Source: Devosia crocina | Lineage (GTDB): Bacteria; Pseudomonadota; Alphaproteobacteria; Rhizobiales; Devosiaceae | DNA: 64,000 bases | Assembly: GCF_900116545.1 (NCBI RefSeq) | Contig: NZ_FPCK01000001.1 | Coordinates: 434,001-498,000 of the forward strand | Direction: 5' to 3' | Part shown: positions 27,721-39,728 of the stretch, piece after piece | How the letters are laid out: every line of letters begins with the position of its first letter | How positions within the stretch are numbered: the first letter of the stretch is position 1 | The notes under the pieces: model-generated | Seen by the model: the letters and a program-made list of their open reading frames with translations, nothing else | The model's database searches: none | What the model was told of the DNA's origin: nothing | Position numbers and translations under genes: made by a program

Positions 27721-28574
27721 TGATCTGCCTCGATTGCTTGGGATGCGCGGCGCCGGGCGGCAAGCAGGCCATGCTTGGGGGCAAAGACGAAGGCGAGGAG
27801 AAAGACCAGGGTTTGGCTGACGACGATAATGCCGCCCGTCGCGCCATCGAGGAAGTAACTCAGATAAGCGCCGACGAAGCTCGTGACCGTGCCGATCAGC
27901 ACGGCAATGACGAGGAGGCGGGGGAACCTGTCGGTCAGAAGATAGGCGGTGGCGCCCGGGGTCACGACGAGGCAGATGACGAGAAAGGCGCCGACCGTTT
28001 GCATGGCGGCAACCGTCGAGGCCGAGAGCAGCACGAAGAACATGGCGCGCAGCAAGACCGGTCGCAGGCCGATGGAGCGGGCGTGGTTTTCGTCAAAGAA
28101 CGTCACCATCAAGTCTTTCCACTTGGCGAGCAGAACGGCGAGCGAGACGAAGCCGATGATGGCCAGTTGCAGCGTATCTTCGGGCGTGATGGCAAGGATA
28201 TTGCCAAGAACGATGGTCTGGATGTTGACCGAAACCGGGGACACCGAGACCATGAAGAGCCCCAGGCCGAAAAAGGCCGAGAAGATCAGCCCGATAATGG
28301 CGTCTTCCTTGAGCTTGGTGCGCTGGTTGAGAAACAGCATTGCCGCCGCGGCGAGGCCCCCTGAGAAAAAGGCGCCAAGGGCAAAGGGCAGGCCCAGCAT
28401 ATAGGCCCCTGCAACGCCGGGGACGATCGAGTGGCTGAGCGCGTCGCCGATCAGCGACCAGCCCTTAAGCATAAGATAGCAGGACAGAAAAGCGCAGACC
28501 CCGCCCACAAGGGCCGAAACCCACATGGCGTTTGTCATGTAGCCATAGCTGAACGGTTCGAGGAGCAGTTCCAC
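27717..28574 (-). CDS. sitC: Manganese/metal ABC transporter permease (SitC-type)
   Basis: A 285-residue ABC-3 permease, paralogous to the next one, with GWSLIGDALSHSIVPGVAGA matching the same loop. It begins directly after the ATPase stop (28575) and ends with a 4-nt overlap into sitD, so all four genes form one transcript. Confidence 0.88.
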   Translation of the reverse strand: MELLLEPFSYGYMTNAMWVSALVGGVCAFLSCYLMLKGWSLIGDALSHSIVPGVAGAYMLGLPFALGAFFSGGLAAAAMLFLNQRTKLKEDAIIGLIFSAFFGLGLFMVSVSPVSVNIQTIVLGNILAITPEDTLQLAIIGFVSLAVLLAKWKDLMVTFFDENHARSIGLRPVLLRAMFFVLLSASTVAAMQTVGAFLVICLVVTPGATAYLLTDRFPRLLVIAVLIGTVTSFVGAYLSYFLDGATGGIIVVSQTLVFLLAFVFAPKHGLLAARRRASQAIEADQ

Positions 28575-29468
28575 TTAACGCGGCTCCCCGGTGGTTTCCC
28601 CGGGTGAATGGCGACGTGCCTTGCCGCCCTCAAAAAGGAGGGGACGTTCGTCATCGGTAAAGACGCGCACGCCCGAGCCCTCCTCTGCCGTATTGTGGTG
28701 CAGCATGAAGTGGCGCAGGACGCCGCCAAAGGCCTGTTCGAGATTGGCCTGGGTGAAGGTTTCCTCAGTCGGGCCATAGGCGAGCACCGTGCCCTTGACG
28801 AGAATGGTGCGATCACAGAATTCAGGGACCGAGCCGAGATTGTGGGTCGAGACCAGCATCACCCGGCCTTCGTCGCGCAGTTCGCGCAGGAGGGCGATGA
28901 TCTGGTCCTCAGTCTTGACGTCGACGCCGGTAAAGGGCTCGTCAAGGAGAATGACGCGGCCGTCCTGGGCGAGAGCCCGGGCGAGGAAGACGCGCTTTTT
29001 CTGTCCGCCCGACAGTTCGCCGATCTGGCGCTTGCGATAGTCGAGCATGTTGACGCGGGCGAGTGCGGCCTCGACGGCTTCGTGGTCCGCCTTTTTGGCC
29101 ATGCGCAGGAAATTCATGTGGCCATAGCGGCCCATCATGACAACGTCCTCGACCAGCACCGGGAAATTCCAGTCGACCTCTTCTGCCTGGGGCACATAGG
29201 CGACGAGGTTCTTGCGCAAGGCTTCCGCGACCGGCATGCCGAGGACCGTGATGTCTCCCCGTGCGAGGCGCACAAAGCCCATGATGGCCTTGAAGAGCGT
29301 CGACTTGCCCGAGCCGTTGACACCCACAAGCGCGGCAATGGTGCCGGTGGGGATGGCAAAGCTCGCATCGCGAATGGCGGTCAGGCCATTGCGATAGGTG
29401 ACGGTGGCGCCGTTGACGGCAATGCCACTGCCGGTCTCGACCTCGGCATGGCGAAGTGGGGCATTCAT
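28575..29468 (-). CDS. sitB: Manganese/metal ABC transporter ATPase (SitB-type)
   Basis: A 297-residue ABC ATPase. Walker [10 protein letters not shown], signature [17 protein letters not shown] and Walker [13 protein letters not shown] are intact. It energises the SitCD channel. It overlaps sitA by 4 nt. A His-containing C-terminal tail ([10 protein letters not shown]) extends past the core fold. Confidence 0.92.
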   Translation of the reverse strand: MNAPLRHAEVETGSGIAVNGATVTYRNGLTAIRDASFAIPTGTIAALVGVNGSGKSTLFKAIMGFVRLARGDITVLGMPVAEALRKNLVAYVPQAEEVDWNFPVLVEDVVMMGRYGHMNFLRMAKKADHEAVEAALARVNMLDYRKRQIGELSGGQKKRVFLARALAQDGRVILLDEPFTGVDVKTEDQIIALLRELRDEGRVMLVSTHNLGSVPEFCDRTILVKGTVLAYGPTEETFTQANLEQAFGGVLRHFMLHHNTAEEGSGVRVFTDDERPLLFEGGKARRHSPGETTGEPR

Positions 29469-30373
29469 TCGGTCAGGCCCTTGGCTATGGTTTCGGAAGT
29501 GACGCGCAGAAGGTCGATATAGGTTGGCACGGGGCCATCGGCTTCGGTCAGGCTGTCGACATAGAGCACGCCGCCATAGGTCGCGCCGGTTTCGCGCGCG
29601 ACCTGCTCGGCGGGGGCTGCGGAAATGGTGCTTTCGGAAAAGATAACGCCGATCCGGTTTTCGCGCATAGCGTCGATCACGTGACGCACCTGCTGGGGCG
29701 TGCCCTGCTGGTCGGCATTGATCGGCCAGAGATAGAGCTCGCGCAAACCAAAGTCGCGCGCCAGATAGGAGAAGGCGCCTTCCGAGGTCACAAGCCAGCG
29801 CTTGTCTTCGGGCACCGAAGCCAGCTGGGCTTCGATCGGCTCGATCATCGCGGTAATTTCGGCCTTATAGGCTTCGGCATTGGCAGCGTAGATTTCGGCA
29901 TTGGCCGGGTCGTGCTCGGCAAAGGCGTCGCGGATATTGTCGACATAGATCATCGCTGCGCTCGGCGACATCCAGGCATGGGGGTTGGGCTTGCCCTCAT
30001 AGGGGCCCTCGACGATGCTCATGGGCTCGACGCCGTCCGATACCGTGACGGAGGGCACGTCGCGCAGATTGGCAAAGAAGCGCTCGAACCAGAGTTCGAG
30101 ATTAAGGCCGTTATAAAAGACGAGCTGGGCGCCCTGTGCGCGCTGAATGTCCCCCGGGGTGGGCTGGTAGTTATGGATTTCGGCGCCAGCCTTGGTGATG
30201 GATTCAACCGTCGCGGCGTCGCCAGCAACATTGCGCGCAATATCGGCGATCACGGTGAAGCTGGTCACGGCCTTGAACCTATCCTGCGCGAGAACGGGAA
30301 GGGCAGGGAGCGCGACCGAAAGACCAAGAGCCAGAACCGTTGCGATAGCCTGACGCCGACGACCAAAGAGCAT
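29465..30373 (-). CDS. sitA: Manganese/metal ABC transporter binding protein (SitA-type)
   Basis: A 302-residue secreted cluster A-I binding protein. The signal peptide is [20 protein letters not shown] to VLA-Q near residue 30. Metal-ligand regions are [12 protein letters not shown] and [10 protein letters not shown] for the two histidines, with later acidic ligands (VTSEGAFSY region and FSESTIS). I chose the ATG at 30373: ATGs at 30403 and 30409 lie within or before the predicted transcription start and Mur-like box, while AAGG precedes 30373. Confidence 0.88.
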   Translation of the reverse strand: MLFGRRRQAIATVLALGLSVALPALPVLAQDRFKAVTSFTVIADIARNVAGDAATVESITKAGAEIHNYQPTPGDIQRAQGAQLVFYNGLNLELWFERFFANLRDVPSVTVSDGVEPMSIVEGPYEGKPNPHAWMSPSAAMIYVDNIRDAFAEHDPANAEIYAANAEAYKAEITAMIEPIEAQLASVPEDKRWLVTSEGAFSYLARDFGLRELYLWPINADQQGTPQQVRHVIDAMRENRIGVIFSESTISAAPAEQVARETGATYGGVLYVDSLTEADGPVPTYIDLLRVTSETIAKGLTE

Positions 30374-30387
30374 TGAAACGACCTTAT

Positions 30388-30402
30388 TGCGAATGGTTTG
30401 CA
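30388..30402 (-). promoter_or_regulatory. Mur-like manganese operator upstream of sitA
   Basis: On the minus strand TGCAAACCATTCGCA is an imperfect palindrome (TGCAAA, 3-nt centre, TTCGCA), like the TGCAAA/TTTGCA-type sites bound by the manganese regulator Mur in alphaproteobacteria. It covers the predicted transcription start, which would fit manganese-dependent repression. The match to Mur is from memory of the family. Confidence 0.5.
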
Positions 30403-30411
30403 TTTGCATGG

Positions 30412-30439
30412 AATGTAGCGCGACGCAGAAAAGATGCAA
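30412..30439 (-). promoter_or_regulatory. Putative sit operon promoter
   Basis: On the minus strand TTGCAT (30434-30439) and TACATT (30412-30417) are 16 nt apart, a good sigma70-type pair. The expected start falls about 5-10 nt downstream, at the edge of the Mur-like box. Confidence 0.5.
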
Positions 30440-30504
30440 GTGGGAATGATTCGCAAAAGGGAAGGTTGCGTTTGGCGTTTCTGGCGGCTTTTTTCCCGCG
30501 CGGA

Positions 30505-30655
30505 GTGTCTCTCGGGCTTGACCCGAGGGCTTGGGCGGGAGGCGCATCTGCATCGGAAAGCCAAAGAAGCCCCTCGGATGAAGCCCGAGGCCAGAACGGC
30601 GCGTTTGACTGGGCGAAGGGCGCGGAGGCCTCATCCAACTTGGGAATGACCACGG
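30505..30655. repeat. Intergenic palindromic repeat-like element
   Basis: The stretch has two small palindromes, CTCGGGCTTGACCCGAG (30511-30527) and CCTCGG...CCGAGG (30572-30590), and ends near GGGAATGACC. This is the style of short repeats scattered between genes of Hyphomicrobiales. No gene is supported in 30440-30697. Confidence 0.45.
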
Positions 30656-30697
30656 AGCTAGGGTAAGCTTCCGGGGAGAGCGCGCTTCTGGAGGCCT

Positions 30698-30713
30698 ACA
30701 CTATATATAGTGT
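30698..30713. promoter_or_regulatory. NrdR box 1 (distal)
   Basis: ACACTATATATAGTGT, a perfect 16-nt palindrome matching the NrdR box. It lies 498 nt upstream of nrdH and 340 nt from box 2, much further than usual for NrdR box pairs. I could not find a convincing promoter around it; 30714-31015 holds no gene I can support. Confidence 0.8.
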
Positions 30714-31015
30714 GTCCTGCGCACTGCTCTAAACCGCGCGGCAGCCAGTGCTTCGCCGCCGTCTCGGGTGAAAGAAATTGCGGGAAAACCGTCGGGCTTG
30801 GCCATGTCCTTGCCGGCATTATGCGAATCCCTCCAGTCCCCCCGGTCAGTCCCCAGCCTTTTCCACAAGGTCATAAATTGATCGGACATCGAGAAGGAAA
30901 GCGTGCAGGAGCGGAGACGAATCTGACAGGCTGAAAAGATGCCGGTTTTCAGCCCTGTTGGCTGGCGAAAGCGAGAGTCAAGCGCGAATGACGGAACCGT
31001 CACAAACCATATACG

Positions 31016-31044
31016 TTGCAGTAAGGATTGCTGTCTCATACTAT
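31016..31044 (+). promoter_or_regulatory. Putative nrdHIEF promoter
   Basis: TTGCAG (31016-31021) and TACTAT (31039-31044) are 17 nt apart. The -10 lies inside NrdR box 2, so NrdR binding should block RNA polymerase. Confidence 0.55.
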
Positions 31045-31053
31045 ATATAGCGT
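31038..31053. promoter_or_regulatory. NrdR box 2 (promoter-proximal)
   Basis: ATACTATATATAGCGT shares the CTATATATAG core with box 1 but has degenerate flanks. It overlaps the predicted -10, 143 nt before nrdH, as expected for NrdR repression in response to ATP/dATP. Confidence 0.75.
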
Positions 31054-31056
31054 TCA

Positions 31057-31090
31057 GGGCTTGTTTCGATTCTGTTGACGGAACAAGCCC
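31057..31090 (+). other. Hairpin in nrd leader
   Basis: GGGCTTGTT (31057-31065) and AACAAGCCC (31082-31090) form a perfect 9-bp stem with a 16-nt loop at the predicted 5' end of the nrd transcript. No T run follows, so it is not a simple terminator. Confidence 0.5.
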
Positions 31091-31195
31091 GGTATCGGTG
31101 GTGGCCCATGGGGACAGGCGGCGATCGATGCGCGTTTATCGTGACTTTTGAAGCGTTGAACCCTCTGATTTTAGACCTATCCCTGTGAGGACAAG

Positions 31196-31417
31196 ATGAC
31201 TGTCACCGTTTATTCCAAGCCAGCCTGCGTTCAGTGCACCGCGACCACGCGCGCGCTCGATCGAAAGGGCATCGATTACACGGTGGTCGACATCTCCGAA
31301 GACGCGGCGGCCTATGCGCGCGTCGAGGAAATGGGATATCGCCAGGTACCAGTGGTAGTGGCTGGCGATCAGCACTGGGCCGGCTTTCGTCCCGACATGA
31401 TCGGTGGTTTGGCCTGA
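31196..31417 (+). CDS. nrdH: Glutaredoxin-like NrdH
   Basis: A 73-residue thioredoxin-fold redoxin with the CVQC active site at residues 11-14 (KPACVQCT) and the C-terminal FRPDMIGGL typical of NrdH. It supplies electrons to NrdEF. GTGAGGAC precedes the ATG. Confidence 0.95.
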   Translation: MTVTVYSKPACVQCTATTRALDRKGIDYTVVDISEDAAAYARVEEMGYRQVPVVVAGDQHWAGFRPDMIGGLA

Positions 31418-31478
31418 TTTTGAGGACTGGGCGCGCGGGACATCCGCCTGCGCCCCGCATGAACCGATGCCGGATGCC

Positions 31479-31864
31479 ATGGGCACTCTCGTCTATTATT
31501 CCAGCACTTCGGAAAATACCCATCGTTTCGTCCAGAAACTGGGTCTTGCAAGCGTAAGGCTGCCGGTCGATGCCGGCAGCGAGCCACCCCAGGTCGATGA
31601 GCCCTTCGTGCTTGTGGTTCCGACCTATGGTGGCAATGGCGGCAAGGGGACAGTGCCCAAACCCGTCATTCTTTTTTTGAACAACCCTGCCAATCGCCGC
31701 CTCATCCGAGGGGTGATCGCGGCTGGAAACACGAATTTTGGTGCGGCCTATGGTGCAGCGGGCGAGATCGTCAGCGCCAAATGTGCCGTGCCCCTCCTTT
31801 ATCGGTTCGAAATGCTCGGCACCGATGAGGATGTGGCAAACGTCAAGCAAGGACTCGAACGGTT

Positions 31865-31883
<19 letters not shown>
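31479..31883 (+). CDS. nrdI: Flavodoxin-like NrdI
   Basis: A 134-residue flavodoxin-like protein. The FMN phosphate loop is [11 protein letters not shown], and [10 protein letters not shown] and [20 protein letters not shown] match NrdI. It produces the oxidant that assembles the Mn(III)2-tyrosyl radical in NrdF. SD signals are weak; I chose 31479 because relatives begin just before VYYSS, but 31467 is possible. It overlaps the nrdE frame. Confidence 0.92.
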
Positions 31884-35030
<3,147 letters not shown>

Positions 35031-35051
35031 GACCCATAAGTTGGGTTGAAG

Positions 35052-35075
35052 AGGGCGCCGCATGGCGCCCTTTTT
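35052..35075 (+). terminator. Rho-independent terminator after nrdF
   Basis: AGGGCGCC (35052-35059), loop GCAT, then GGCGCCCT and a run of five T. A clean intrinsic terminator closing the nrd operon. The following stretch to 35219 is repeat-like and holds no supported gene. Confidence 0.9.
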
Positions 35076-35219
35076 GTTTCCGGTGAGATGTTCCGAGTGC
35101 GCGGTAGCCGACCACGCTTACTGCGCAGTGGCCCGCCAGAAGCCCTCGTAGTGAGGTGCGAAGCGATAGCGAAGCCTCGAACCAGATGGGCATGGCAGGA
35201 TATTAAGCCCACTATTCAC

Positions 35220-35235
35220 ATAAAGACATCTTTAT
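35220..35235. promoter_or_regulatory. SahR-like palindrome upstream of metE
   Basis: ATAAAGACATCTTTAT is a perfect 7-2-7 inverted repeat. It resembles the ATAAAGA/TCTTTAT sites of SahR, the ArsR-type S-adenosylhomocysteine sensor of methionine genes in proteobacteria (from memory of the family). A TTGACT that may be a -35 lies at 35243-35248, so the site sits just upstream of a likely promoter and the riboswitch. Confidence 0.55.
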
Positions 35236-35271
35236 ATCCTTATTGACTTATCTATCCTCCTCCGTCATCCT

Positions 35272-35452
35272 CTTTTCGTTCAAGGTCCCCGCGAGGGGAT
35301 AACAGGGAATCCGGTGCGGCTTGGGCCAAGTCCGGAGCTGCCCCCGCAACTGTCGGCGGAGACGGGTGTTCACAGGTCCACTGGTGCGCGGCGCTGGGAA
35401 GGGCGAGCATTCGGTTCGATCCGCGAGCCAGGAGACCTACCTTGGACGGTAT
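35272..35452 (+). ncRNA. Cobalamin riboswitch controlling metE
   Basis: Landmarks in order: AACAGGGAA (35301-35309), CCGGTGCGGC, GAGCTGCCCCCGCAACTGT (35335-35353), the CCACTGG and GGGAAGG segments, and the B12 box AGCCAGGAGACCTACC (35426-35441). These are the conserved parts of the coenzyme-B12 aptamer. It should lower metE expression when cobalamin is available. Ends are approximate. Confidence 0.95.
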
Positions 35453-35497
35453 TTCCACTTGGCTCTGATCGGGCGGATCAGGGAGAGGACCAGACTT

Positions 35498-35536
35498 ATG
35501 ACGACCCTTCGTTCCATTTTCCGAATGCGAAGCTGA
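35498..35536 (+). CDS. Possible short leader ORF between riboswitch and metE
   Basis: Twelve codons plus stop (MTTLRSIFRMRS), preceded by GGGAGAGGA. It lies between the B12 aptamer and metE. A nearby short hairpin (CGGCC caa GGCCG) follows. It may be a translated leader or part of the expression platform; no direct proof. Confidence 0.3.
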   Translation: MTTLRSIFRMRS

Positions 35537-35624
35537 CGCCGGCCCAAGGCCGACTCCCAGACGTCCTGCTTCATTTCAGCCTGCGCAAAGCTGCGCCGGG
35601 CCCGCTCCCGCACAAGGAAAAATC

Positions 35625-37877
35625 ATGACCCGTTCAGCCAATCTCGGCTTTCCCCGCATCGGTCTGCATCGCGAACTCAAGAAGGCTCAGGAGAGCTATT
35701 GGAAGGGAGACATCGACGCGACCGCGCTCCATGCCGTCGCCGAGGATCTGCGCGCACGCCACTGGATGCTGCAGCGCGATGCCGGCATCGAGGTGATCCC
35801 TTCGAATGATTTTGCCTTTTACGACCACGTGCTCGACACCTCGGTCCTGGTCGGCGCCATTCCGCCGCGCTTTAGCGGGATTGCCGACGCGGACGAGCTG
35901 TATTTCGCCATGGCACGCGGGACCACCACGGCGCCTGCAATGGAGATGACGAAGTGGTTCGACACCAACTACCACTTCATCGTGCCCGAGCTGCATAAGG
36001 ATCAGACCTTTGCGCTTGATGCAGCCAAGCCCCTCGCCCATTACAATGAGGCCAAGGCGCTCGGCATCGAGACGCGCCCGGTCATTGTCGGTCCGGTGAC
36101 CTTTCTCAGCCTTGCCAAGGCCAAGGATCCCGGGCTCGATCCACTCGATCTGATCGACGAACTGATCCCGGTTTATGCCGATCTACTCGCTCAACTTGCC
36201 GCGGCGGGCGCGGAGTGGGTGCAGGTGGATGAGCCGGTTCTGGTGCTCGATCTCTCGCCCAAGCAGAAGGCCGCCTTCAGCCGCGCCTATGAGCTTCTCG
36301 GCGCAGCAGGCCCTAAACTGATGCTGACCACCTATTTTGGCGCCTTGCTCGACAATGCAGAGCTCGCTGCGGGTCTGCCCGTTGCCGGGCTTCACATCGA
36401 CCTCGTGCGGGCGCCAGAGCAGCTTGACGCCGTTCTTGCGGCGCTGCCGGAAGACAAGGTGTTGTCTGCGGGCGTCGTCGACGGGCGCAATATCTGGCGC
36501 ACGAACCTTGATGCGGCATTCGGTCTGGTGGCGCGGGCCTGGGACAGGGGTGGTCCGGACCGGCTCCAGATCGCGCCGTCCTGCTCGTTGCTCCATACGC
36601 CGGTCGATCTCGATGGCGAAACCAATCTCGATGCCGAGCTCAAATCCTGGCTGGCTTTTGCCAAGCAGAAGCTTGATGAAGTGACAACTCTCACCCTGGC
36701 GCAAAAGCAGGGCAGGGGGGCGGCAAAAGCCGCCTTCGAAGCCTCGGCAGCGGCAGTTGCGTCGTATAAGGCGAGCCCCCGCATCCACAAGGCTGCGGTT
36801 AAGGCGCGCTCGGCCGAGCGGATCGCCTTTGGCCGATCCTCGCCCTTCTCCTCGCGCCGCGACAAGCAGCGGCAAAAATTCAACCTGCCGGCCTATCCCA
36901 CGACGACGATCGGCTCCTTTCCGCAGACGCGCGACGTGCGCGAAGCGCGCGCGGCGTTCAAGAAGGGAATGCTCGATCAGGCCGGATATGACGCTTTCCT
37001 CGAGGCAGAGACCGAAAAGACCATTCGCATCCAGGAACAGCTCGATATCGACGTGCTGGTGCATGGCGAATTCGAGCGCAATGACATGGTGGAGTATTTC
37101 GGCGAGCAGCTCGATGGTTTTGCCTTCACCAAAAATGGCTGGGTGCAGTCCTATGGATCGCGCTGCGTCAAGCCGCCGGTGATCTTTGGCGACGTGTCGC
37201 GCCCTGCGCCCATGACCGTGCGCTGGTCCGCCTTCGCCGCCTCGCTGACCGATCGTCCGATGAAGGGCATGCTCACCGGCCCCGTGACCATTCTCCAGTG
37301 GAGCTTTGTGCGCGTCGACCAGCCTCGGTCCGAGACCTGCCGCCAGATCGGCCTTGCCATTCGCGACGAGGTGCTCGATCTCGAAACGGCCGGCATCGGC
37401 ATCATCCAGATCGACGAGCCGGCGCTGCGCGAAGGGCTGCCGCTGCGCCAGCGGGACTGGAACGCTTATCTGCGCTGGGCCGTCGACTGCTTCCGCCTCA
37501 CCGCTTCGGGCGTTGCCGAGGAGACGCAGATCCATACCCATATGTGCTATGCCGAGTTCAACGACATCATGCCCGCCATTGCCGAAATGGATGCGGATGT
37601 GATTTCGGTCGAGACCTCGCGCTCGGACATGGAACTGCTCGAAGCCTTCCGCAACTTCAAATATCCCAACGAAATCGGGCCGGGCGTATGGGATATCCAC
37701 TCGCCCCGCGTGCCGGGGGAAGGGCACATGATTGCGCTGATGAAGAAGGCCGCAGAAGGGATCCCGGCCGACCAGCTCTGGGTCAATCCCGATTGCGGGC
37801 TCAAGACGCGCGGCTGGCCGGAAGTGACGGCCTCGCTCGAGAACCTCGTCAAAACGGCAAAGGCATTGCGAGCTTAG
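35625..37877 (+). CDS. metE: Cobalamin-independent methionine synthase MetE
   Basis: A 750-residue enzyme of typical length. It starts [20 protein letters not shown]. The catalytic zinc ligands are the H and C of HTHMCYAEF, a downstream glutamate and the C of NPDCGLKTR. The N-terminal pseudo-repeat and C-terminal methyltransferase barrel are both complete. It transfers methyl from 5-methyltetrahydrofolate (polyglutamate) to homocysteine. The riboswitch upstream and the linked prp and queH genes fit growth without B12. AAGGA lies before the ATG. Confidence 0.96.
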   Translation: MTRSANLGFPRIGLHRELKKAQESYWKGDIDATALHAVAEDLRARHWMLQRDAGIEVIPSNDFAFYDHVLDTSVLVGAIPPRFSGIADADELYFAMARGTTTAPAMEMTKWFDTNYHFIVPELHKDQTFALDAAKPLAHYNEAKALGIETRPVIVGPVTFLSLAKAKDPGLDPLDLIDELIPVYADLLAQLAAAGAEWVQVDEPVLVLDLSPKQKAAFSRAYELLGAAGPKLMLTTYFGALLDNAELAAGLPVAGLHIDLVRAPEQLDAVLAALPEDKVLSAGVVDGRNIWRTNLDAAFGLVARAWDRGGPDRLQIAPSCSLLHTPVDLDGETNLDAELKSWLAFAKQKLDEVTTLTLAQKQGRGAAKAAFEASAAAVASYKASPRIHKAAVKARSAERIAFGRSSPFSSRRDKQRQKFNLPAYPTTTIGSFPQTRDVREARAAFKKGMLDQAGYDAFLEAETEKTIRIQEQLDIDVLVHGEFERNDMVEYFGEQLDGFAFTKNGWVQSYGSRCVKPPVIFGDVSRPAPMTVRWSAFAASLTDRPMKGMLTGPVTILQWSFVRVDQPRSETCRQIGLAIRDEVLDLETAGIGIIQIDEPALREGLPLRQRDWNAYLRWAVDCFRLTASGVAEETQIHTHMCYAEFNDIMPAIAEMDADVISVETSRSDMELLEAFRNFKYPNEIGPGVWDIHSPRVPGEGHMIALMKKAAEGIPADQLWVNPDCGLKTRGWPEVTASLENLVKTAKALRA

Positions 37878-37900
37878 GACGGGCCGGTCAATCGTGACGC

Positions 37901-38052
37901 TCACCCCTTCCTTCTCCTCGGAGGGGAGAAGTTGGTTCGCAAAACCGGATGAGGGGTTTGGTCTCAAGGTTCAAGCTCCAGAGCTGAACCCCTCACCCAG
38001 CCCTCTCCCCTCAGGGGAGAGGGGCAGGTTGGTGGGTCAGGCCTCCCCTCGA
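37901..38052. repeat. Intergenic palindromic repeat (family copy 1)
   Basis: A pair of inverted units with core CTCTCCCCTCAGGGGAGAGG and outer AACCCCTCACCC, facing a first unit TTCTCCTCGGAGGGGAGAAG. This is a REP/BIME-like element of the same style as those at 40875, 45597, 48546 and 51287. Confidence 0.75.
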
Positions 38053-38128
38053 CCCGGCAAGGGGGAATGCCTGATCTGGGGGCTATGGAAAAACCGCAAA
38101 CTGGGCCAAGGTGCGCATAAGGCGGCGC

Positions 38129-38147
38129 CCTCCTGCGTCGCAGGAGG
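38129..38147 (+). promoter_or_regulatory. SD-sequestering hairpin before prpD
   Basis: CCTCCTGCGTCGCAGGAGG folds into an 8-bp stem with a 3-nt loop whose right arm contains the AGGAGG of the prpD ribosome-binding site. A second AGGAGG register at 38145-38150 is partly free. Confidence 0.45.
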
Positions 38148-38157
38148 AGGAAGTCGC

Positions 38158-39672
38158 GTGAAGTCGCATACCGTTCGCACCTATAAATCCGCCGAGCACC
38201 TGCCGCGCGAGGATCAGCTCGCCTGGAAGATCGCCGAGGTGGCCGCCGACGACGTGCCGCTCGATACCGATGTGGTCGAAATGATCGGCAATCGCATCAT
38301 CGATAATGCCGCGGTTGCCGCAGCTTCGGTGGCGCGGCGTCCGGTGGTCAGCGCACGGGGTCAGGCCGAGGCGCATCCCTTTGCTCCCGGCGCGACGGTG
38401 TTCGGCCTTCCGGCCGATCGGCGCGTGTCGCCCGAATGGGCCGCCTGGGCCAATGGCGTTGCCGTGCGCGAACTCGACTTTCACGACACCTTTCTTGCAG
38501 CCGATTATTCCCATCCCGGCGACAATATCCCGGCCATACTTGCGGTTGCCCAGCATACCGGGCTCTCGGGCGCAGCACTGACCCGCGGGATTGCCGTTGG
38601 CTATGAAATCCAGGTCGATCTCGTCAAAGGCATCTGCCTTCATGAACACAAGATCGACCATATCGCTCATCTCGGGCCCTCGGCCGCTGCCGGCATCGGC
38701 GCGGCCCTCGGCCTTCCCACCGAGACCATTTTCCAGGCCGTGCAGCAGGCGCTTCATGTAACGACCACCACGCGCCAGTCGCGAAAAGGCGAGATTTCGA
38801 GCTGGAAGGCATATGCGCCCGCTTTTGCCGGCAAGATGGCGATCGAGGCCGTCGACCGCGTTATGCGCGGAGAGGGGGCGCCGTCTCCCGCCTGGGAAGG
38901 CGAAGACGGGTTCATCGCCTATCTCCTGTCCGGACCCAAGGCCGAATACACGGTTCCGCTGCCCGAAAAGGGCGAAGCCAAGCGCGCGATTATGGACACT
39001 TATACCAAAGAACATTCGGCTGAATATCAGAGCCAGGCCCTGATCGATCTCGCGCGTCGCATGGGGCCGAAGATCGGTGATCTGAGCAAGATCAAGTCGA
39101 TCGTCATTCACACGAGCCACCACACCCATTACGTGATCGGCACCGGCGCCAACGATCCGCAGAAGATGGATCCCAAGGCGAGCCGGGAGACGCTTGATCA
39201 CTCGATCATGTATATCTTTGCCGTGGCGCTCGAGGACGGTGGTTGGAACCACGAGAAATCCTACGCGCCCGAGCGGGCCAACCGTCCCGAAACCGTGGCC
39301 CTCTGGCGCAAGATATCGACGACCGAAGACCCCGAATGGACGCGCCGCTACCATTCGCACGATGCCAACGAAAAGGCGTTTGGCGGCAAGGTGGTCGTGA
39401 CCCTCGATGATGGCTCGACCGTCACCGACGAACTGGCGATCGCCGATGCGCACCCGTTTGGCGCGCGCCCTTTTGCGCGGCCTGATTATGTCAAGAAATT
39501 CCGCACGCTTGCCGAGGGTGTCGTCTCGGCGGCCGAGCAGGACCGGTTCCTTGCCACCGTCGAACGCCTTGTCGAATTGCGGCCGGAGGAACTCTATGGC
39601 CTCAATTTCGTGGCCGAAGCCGGACGCCTTGGCGATGCGCCACGGACCGGGATTTTCGACTGGAAGCGCTGA
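38158..39672 (+). CDS. prpD: 2-methylcitrate dehydratase PrpD (MmgE/PrpD family)
   Basis: A 504-residue dehydratase. It starts at a GTG with AGGAGGAGG upstream. Family stretches: [40 protein letters not shown] and SVVAGTG-region equivalents such as [16 protein letters not shown]. It dehydrates 2-methylcitrate to cis-2-methylaconitate in the methylcitrate cycle. It leads prpD-prpC-prpB; an SD hairpin precedes it. No prpR or prpE is adjacent. Confidence 0.93.
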   Translation: MKSHTVRTYKSAEHLPREDQLAWKIAEVAADDVPLDTDVVEMIGNRIIDNAAVAAASVARRPVVSARGQAEAHPFAPGATVFGLPADRRVSPEWAAWANGVAVRELDFHDTFLAADYSHPGDNIPAILAVAQHTGLSGAALTRGIAVGYEIQVDLVKGICLHEHKIDHIAHLGPSAAAGIGAALGLPTETIFQAVQQALHVTTTTRQSRKGEISSWKAYAPAFAGKMAIEAVDRVMRGEGAPSPAWEGEDGFIAYLLSGPKAEYTVPLPEKGEAKRAIMDTYTKEHSAEYQSQALIDLARRMGPKIGDLSKIKSIVIHTSHHTHYVIGTGANDPQKMDPKASRETLDHSIMYIFAVALEDGGWNHEKSYAPERANRPETVALWRKISTTEDPEWTRRYHSHDANEKAFGGKVVVTLDDGSTVTDELAIADAHPFGARPFARPDYVKKFRTLAEGVVSAAEQDRFLATVERLVELRPEELYGLNFVAEAGRLGDAPRTGIFDWKR

Positions 39673-39728
39673 AAGGCGCTTCCCCTGCCGGCCTCTGGGG
39701 GAGGGCCGGTTTATCGGGAGGATTTTCA

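Noticed and set aside
30701-31039. 112-codon minus-strand frame between the NrdR boxes
   Set aside because: It has no SD, its ends fall on the NrdR boxes, and its composition is irregular.
35314-35628. Plus-strand frames crossing the cobalamin riboswitch
   Set aside because: They overlap the conserved aptamer, which explains the sequence better.
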